Shown: one piece after another, positions 5,910 through 8,631 of the stretch
Layout of the letters: each line of letters starts with the position of its first letter
Position numbering within the stretch: position 1 is the stretch's first letter
Assembly (NCBI GenBank): GCA_900547125.1
Contig: URFU01000093.1
Location: forward strand, 1-8,631
From: an uncultured Collinsella sp.
GTDB taxonomy: Bacteria > Actinomycetota > Coriobacteriia > Coriobacteriales > Coriobacteriaceae
DNA: 8,631 nt
Direction: 5' to 3'
Program-made: the position numbers and the translations under genes
The notes under the pieces: model-generated
The model's input: only the letters and a program-made list of their open reading frames with translations
Told to the model about the DNA's origin: nothing
Databases searched by the model: none

Positions 5910-6953
5910 TTAGAGCTCGACGGTCACCGAAGCGGGATCCTCCCCTACCAGCTCGGCCAGCATGGGAAGTGCCGCGGTGAGCGTCTCGGAAATCGTTCCG
6001 GCGTTGGTAAAGCCGGCGGCAGCGTGGTGCCCACCTCCGCCAAAGTTGGCCGCAATCTCGGAAACATCAAGTTCGCCCTTGGAGCGCAGGTTGCCGCGCA
6101 CCTTGGTATCGCCCTCGATGCCCTTAAGGAACAGGCAAACCTCGACGCCCATCACCGAGCGCACCACATCGACCAGGCCGTCGCACTCATCAGAGGTGAC
6201 GCCGCATTCCTTAAGGTCATTTTCGTACGCATAGCTATACGCCACGCGCCCGTGCGCGACCGTCTTGATGCGACCCATGACGATGGACTTGAGGTGCAAG
6301 AACTCGACACGCATGCTCTGATAGACCTCGAGCGCGACGCGTGCCGGATCGGCACCGTGCGCCACCAGACGCGAGGCGGCATGAAACGCTGAGGCATCGG
6401 CGTTCTGATACTGAAAACGACCGGTGTCGGTGACCAGGCCGCACAGCAGGCAGGTAGCGATACTATCGCTTGCGGTAATGCCGCAATCGGCCAAAAAGCG
6501 ATCGATAATCATGGCGCAAGCAGCGGCATTGACACACCTAAGGCTGACCTCGGCAAACTCCTCGCGCGCCGGGTGATGGTCAAAGCACGCCACGTGGGCC
6601 GAACGACGCAGCACCTCGGCAGAATTATTGAGGCGCTCGACGACCGGCACGTCCACCGAGATGAACAGGTCCGGGTTGCCAGTGTAGGCAGATGCCGGCA
6701 CCAGCAGATCGGCGCCCTCCATAAAACGGTAGATGCGCGGAACGGGATCGTCGTCTGCCAGCAGCAGGGCGATGTCCTTGTCGGGGAACACCTTCATAAG
6801 CGAAAGGCCCAGGCCCAACACGGAGCCCAAGGCATCGCCGTCGGGAGAGGTGTGACCCGAGATCGCAATGGAGGACGCACCCTCGATGAGCTCGAGGATG
6901 CGTCGTTTAATATCTGCAGACTCGCACGAGACGAGATCGGCGGAATTAGTCAT
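5910..6953 (-). CDS. nrnA: DHH/DHHA1 phosphoesterase, NrnA-type (oligoribonuclease / pAp phosphatase)
   Basis: Proteins of this family degrade very short RNAs (nanoRNAs) to mononucleotides and many also dephosphorylate 3'-phosphoadenosine 5'-phosphate. The 347-residue protein shows the full set of DHH metal ligands: HTSPDGD (34-40), the Asp of SVDVP (Asp101), DHH (125-127) and VTDTGRF (174-180). The DHHA1 domain ends with the substrate-binding GGGGHHAAAG (305-314). It starts at ATG 6953, overlaps rbfA by 8 nt and has AGGAGG nine bases upstream. Its place between rbfA and truB is typical of actinobacteria and some other Gram-positive bacteria. The exact substrate preference cannot be read from sequence, so the nrnA name is a family assignment. 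Confidence 0.93.
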   Translation of the reverse strand: MTNSADLVSCESADIKRRILELIEGASSIAISGHTSPDGDALGSVLGLGLSLMKVFPDKDIALLLADDDPVPRIYRFMEGADLLVPASAYTGNPDLFISVDVPVVERLNNSAEVLRRSAHVACFDHHPAREEFAEVSLRCVNAAACAMIIDRFLADCGITASDSIATCLLCGLVTDTGRFQYQNADASAFHAASRLVAHGADPARVALEVYQSMRVEFLHLKSIVMGRIKTVAHGRVAYSYAYENDLKECGVTSDECDGLVDVVRSVMGVEVCLFLKGIEGDTKVRGNLRSKGELDVSEIAANFGGGGHHAAAGFTNAGTISETLTAALPMLAELVGEDPASVTVEL

Positions 6954-7356
6954 CTAAAGCTGCCTCCTGGGCGGCATCCGCTATGGGGTAGCCGTCCTCG
7001 TCCTTTTCGATCGCAAGCGTGGCCGGAACGTTTTCCAGCGCACGCGTGATGCGCTCGGCCTCATCGGTCGAGTGATCGATGCGAAAATCGAGCTCGGGCG
7101 TGACGCGCCAATCGAGCGAACGAGCCAACAGGCTACGAATACGGCCCTTGGCGCTGGAGAGCGCCTCCATGACCTCATCGTAGCGGCTCGCATCGCACGA
7201 CACGTACACGCGCGCGAACGAACGGTCCACCGCGACCTCGACCGCGGTCAGGGTGACCAGGTCGAGACGCGGATCGGAAACCTCAAAGAGCAGGATATAA
7301 CCAAGCTTCTCGCGAAGCTGCTCGCCCAGACGGCGGGTTGCCTGCGTTTGCTTCAT
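6946..7356 (-). CDS. rbfA: 30S ribosome-binding factor RbfA
   Basis: RbfA is a small KH-fold protein that binds immature 30S subunits and helps 16S rRNA processing, notably in the cold. The 136-residue product begins with the basic helix typical of the family (ATRRLGEQLREKLGYIL). It continues with DPRLDLVTLTAVEVAVDRSFARVYV (about 28-52) and the helix/strand segment KGRIRSLLARSLDWRVTPELDFRID (about 70-94). The last 25 residues or so are acidic and Ala-rich and not conserved in type, slightly longer than in many relatives. The ATG at 7356 follows an AGGGGGT site that overlaps the infB stop codon. The end overlaps nrnA by 8 nt, so the three genes are probably coupled in translation. Confidence 0.95.
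   Translation of the reverse strand: MKQTQATRRLGEQLREKLGYILLFEVSDPRLDLVTLTAVEVAVDRSFARVYVSCDASRYDEVMEALSSAKGRIRSLLARSLDWRVTPELDFRIDHSTDEAERITRALENVPATLAIEKDEDGYPIADAAQEAALDD
6963..6968 (-). promoter_or_regulatory. nrnA ribosome binding site inside rbfA
   Basis: A perfect AGGAGG on the minus strand lies nine bases before ATG 6953, inside the final codons of rbfA. It confirms the nrnA start and the 8-nt overlap. Confidence 0.7.
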
Positions 7357-7362
7357 AGCGCT

Positions 7363-7369
7363 ACCCCCT
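7363..7369 (-). promoter_or_regulatory. rbfA ribosome binding site overlapping the infB stop
   Basis: AGGGGGT shares its first two bases with the TAG stop of infB and lies 6 nt before ATG 7356. It has one G-U pairing position relative to AGGAGGT. The arrangement lets ribosomes that finish infB restart on rbfA. Confidence 0.65.
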
Positions 7370-8631
7370 ACTCGGTACGGGCAACCTGGTCGATACGGTA
7401 ACCCTCGATCTGGTCGCCGGGCTTGATGTCCTGGAAGTTCTCCAGGCCAATGCCGCCCTCGGAACCGCTCTTGAGGCTCTTGGCCTCGTCCTTGTAGTGG
7501 CGCATCGAGGCGATCTTGCCGTTGAAAACCACAATGCCGTCACGCACCAGGCGCACGGAATCGGTCGCGGCGATCTCGCCCTCCTCGACGCGGACACCGG
7601 CGGCGATACCGACTTTGGGCACCTTGAAGGTGTCCAGGACGGTCGCGGTACCCGTGGAGACCTCGACCTCGGTGGGCTTGAGCATGCCGATGCGGGCAGC
7701 GTCGAGCTCCTCGAGGCACTTGTAGATGACGTCGTAGCAACGGATCTCGACGCCCTCGCGCTCGGCAGCGGAGCGGGCCTTGCCGTCGGGACGCACGCCA
7801 AAGCCGATGATGATGGCGTTGGAGGCGTCGGCCAGAACGACGTCGGTCTCGTTGATGGCACCGACAGCGGAATGGATCGTGTTGATGCGGACCTCGGACT
7901 GATCCATCTTGTCGAGCGAGTCCTGAAGGGCCTCAATGGAACCCTGGACGTCGGCCTTGATGATCAGGTTGAGCTCCTTGACCTCGGCGTCGGCGATGGT
8001 CTCGAAGAGGTTCTCGAGCGTGACGTGCTTCACGCGGCTCTGTTCCTCGATACGGGCCTTGAGCGAACGCTCATCGGCCAGAGCACGAGCCTCGCGCTCG
8101 TCCTCGAACACGCGGAACTCGTCGCCGGCGTTGGGCACGGACTGCAGGCCCAGAATCTCGACGGCGTCGGAGGGGCCGGCCTCGGTGACGGCGTTGCCCT
8201 TGGGATCGAGCATGGCGCGGACGCGGCCGTAGGTAAGGCCGGCGACCAGCGTATCGCCCACGTGCAGGGTACCGCGGGTCACCAGCACGGTAGCGACCGA
8301 ACCGCGGCCCTTGTCGAGCTTAGCCTCGAGGACGTTACCGGAGGCAAAGGTGTCCGGGTTGGCCTTGAGCTCGAGCACGTCGGCCTGGAGCAGCACGGTC
8401 TCGAGCAGGTCGTCGATACCGATCTTCTGCTTGGCCGAGATGTTGACGAACATGTTCTGTCCGCCCCACTCCTCGGGGATGATGCCGTACTCGGTGAGCT
8501 CCTGGCGCACGCGGTCGGGGTTGGCGCCCGGCTTATCGATCTTGTTGACGGCGACGACGATGGGTACGCCGGCGGCCTTGGCGTGGTTGATCGCCTCGAT
8601 GGTCTGAGGCATGACGCCGTCGTCGGCGGCC
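7368..8631 (-). CDS. infB: Translation initiation factor IF-2 (5' part beyond the window)
   Basis: IF2 is the GTPase that brings fMet-tRNA to the 30S subunit and promotes subunit joining. The visible 420 residues begin inside the G domain at AADDGVMPQT, just after the G3 region. They include G4 NKID, the G5-type SAK in NISAKQKIG, and beta-barrel domain II (GNVLEAKLDKGRGSVATV). Next come the IF2 C1 domain (IIKADVQGSIEAL, then HSAVGAINETDVVLADASNAIIIGFGVRP) and the C-terminal fMet-tRNA-binding C2 barrel, which ends in GDQIEGYRIDQVARTE. The N-terminal domains and the P-loop lie off the right edge. Two cysteines usual in C2 are replaced: AGV for AGC near 7593-7595, and EGG for ECG near 7455-7457. 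It is the first visible gene of a packed array, 11 nt from rbfA. Confidence 0.97.
   Translation of the reverse strand, partial: AADDGVMPQTIEAINHAKAAGVPIVVAVNKIDKPGANPDRVRQELTEYGIIPEEWGGQNMFVNISAKQKIGIDDLLETVLLQADVLELKANPDTFASGNVLEAKLDKGRGSVATVLVTRGTLHVGDTLVAGLTYGRVRAMLDPKGNAVTEAGPSDAVEILGLQSVPNAGDEFRVFEDEREARALADERSLKARIEEQSRVKHVTLENLFETIADAEVKELNLIIKADVQGSIEALQDSLDKMDQSEVRINTIHSAVGAINETDVVLADASNAIIIGFGVRPDGKARSAAEREGVEIRCYDVIYKCLEELDAARIGMLKPTEVEVSTGTATVLDTFKVPKVGIAAGVRVEEGEIAATDSVRLVRDGIVVFNGKIASMRHYKDEAKSLKSGSEGGIGLENFQDIKPGDQIEGYRIDQVARTE

Noticed and set aside
1..8631. A novel defence, mobile or biosynthetic system
   Set aside because: Every frame with protein-family features belongs to conserved housekeeping genes, and the remaining intergenic DNA totals only a few hundred bases. 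No transposase, integrase, CRISPR repeat or unknown gene is present.

Overview
This is an 8.6 kb piece of core chromosome from a GC-rich bacterium. All seven protein genes and the tRNA lie on the minus strand and use GC-rich codons. The gene order, the acidic/basic N-terminus of the housekeeping sigma factor and general protein similarity point to an actinobacterium of the class Coriobacteriia, possibly Collinsella or a relative. That placement is inferred from recalled family features, not from a database search.

In transcription order (right to left) the window holds: the C-terminal two thirds or so of infB (initiation factor IF2, cut by the right edge); rbfA (30S maturation factor); an nrnA-type DHH/DHHA1 phosphoesterase; truB (tRNA pseudouridine-55 synthase); ribF (bifunctional riboflavin kinase/FAD synthetase); dnaG (primase); and rpoD/sigA (primary sigma factor). 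The first six are tightly packed, with gaps of 11 and 15 nt and overlaps of 8, 4 and 8 nt, and several Shine-Dalgarno sites sit inside the preceding gene. This looks like one operon for translation initiation, ribosome and tRNA maturation and flavin supply that runs without a break into dnaG. The sigma factor follows after about 110 nt with no visible terminator and a possible promoter of its own, so it may be read both ways. A strong hairpin terminator ends the array.

The left 390 bases hold a stand-alone tRNA-Asn(GUU) unit with a consensus -10 box, an A/T-rich upstream element and its own intrinsic terminator. Between the sigma-factor terminator and the tRNA promoter lies a perfect 13-bp inverted repeat with an extra tandem copy of half of one arm; it resembles a REP-type intergenic element. 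The leftmost 111 bases show no gene.

No mobile gene, CRISPR array, defence system or unknown protein family is present. The points worth a second look are modest: the REP-like palindrome, a probable TTG start for the sigma factor, replaced cysteines in the fMet-tRNA-binding domain of IF2, altered residues in the FAD synthetase motif of RibF, and the joining of the infB-type operon to dnaG-rpoD.
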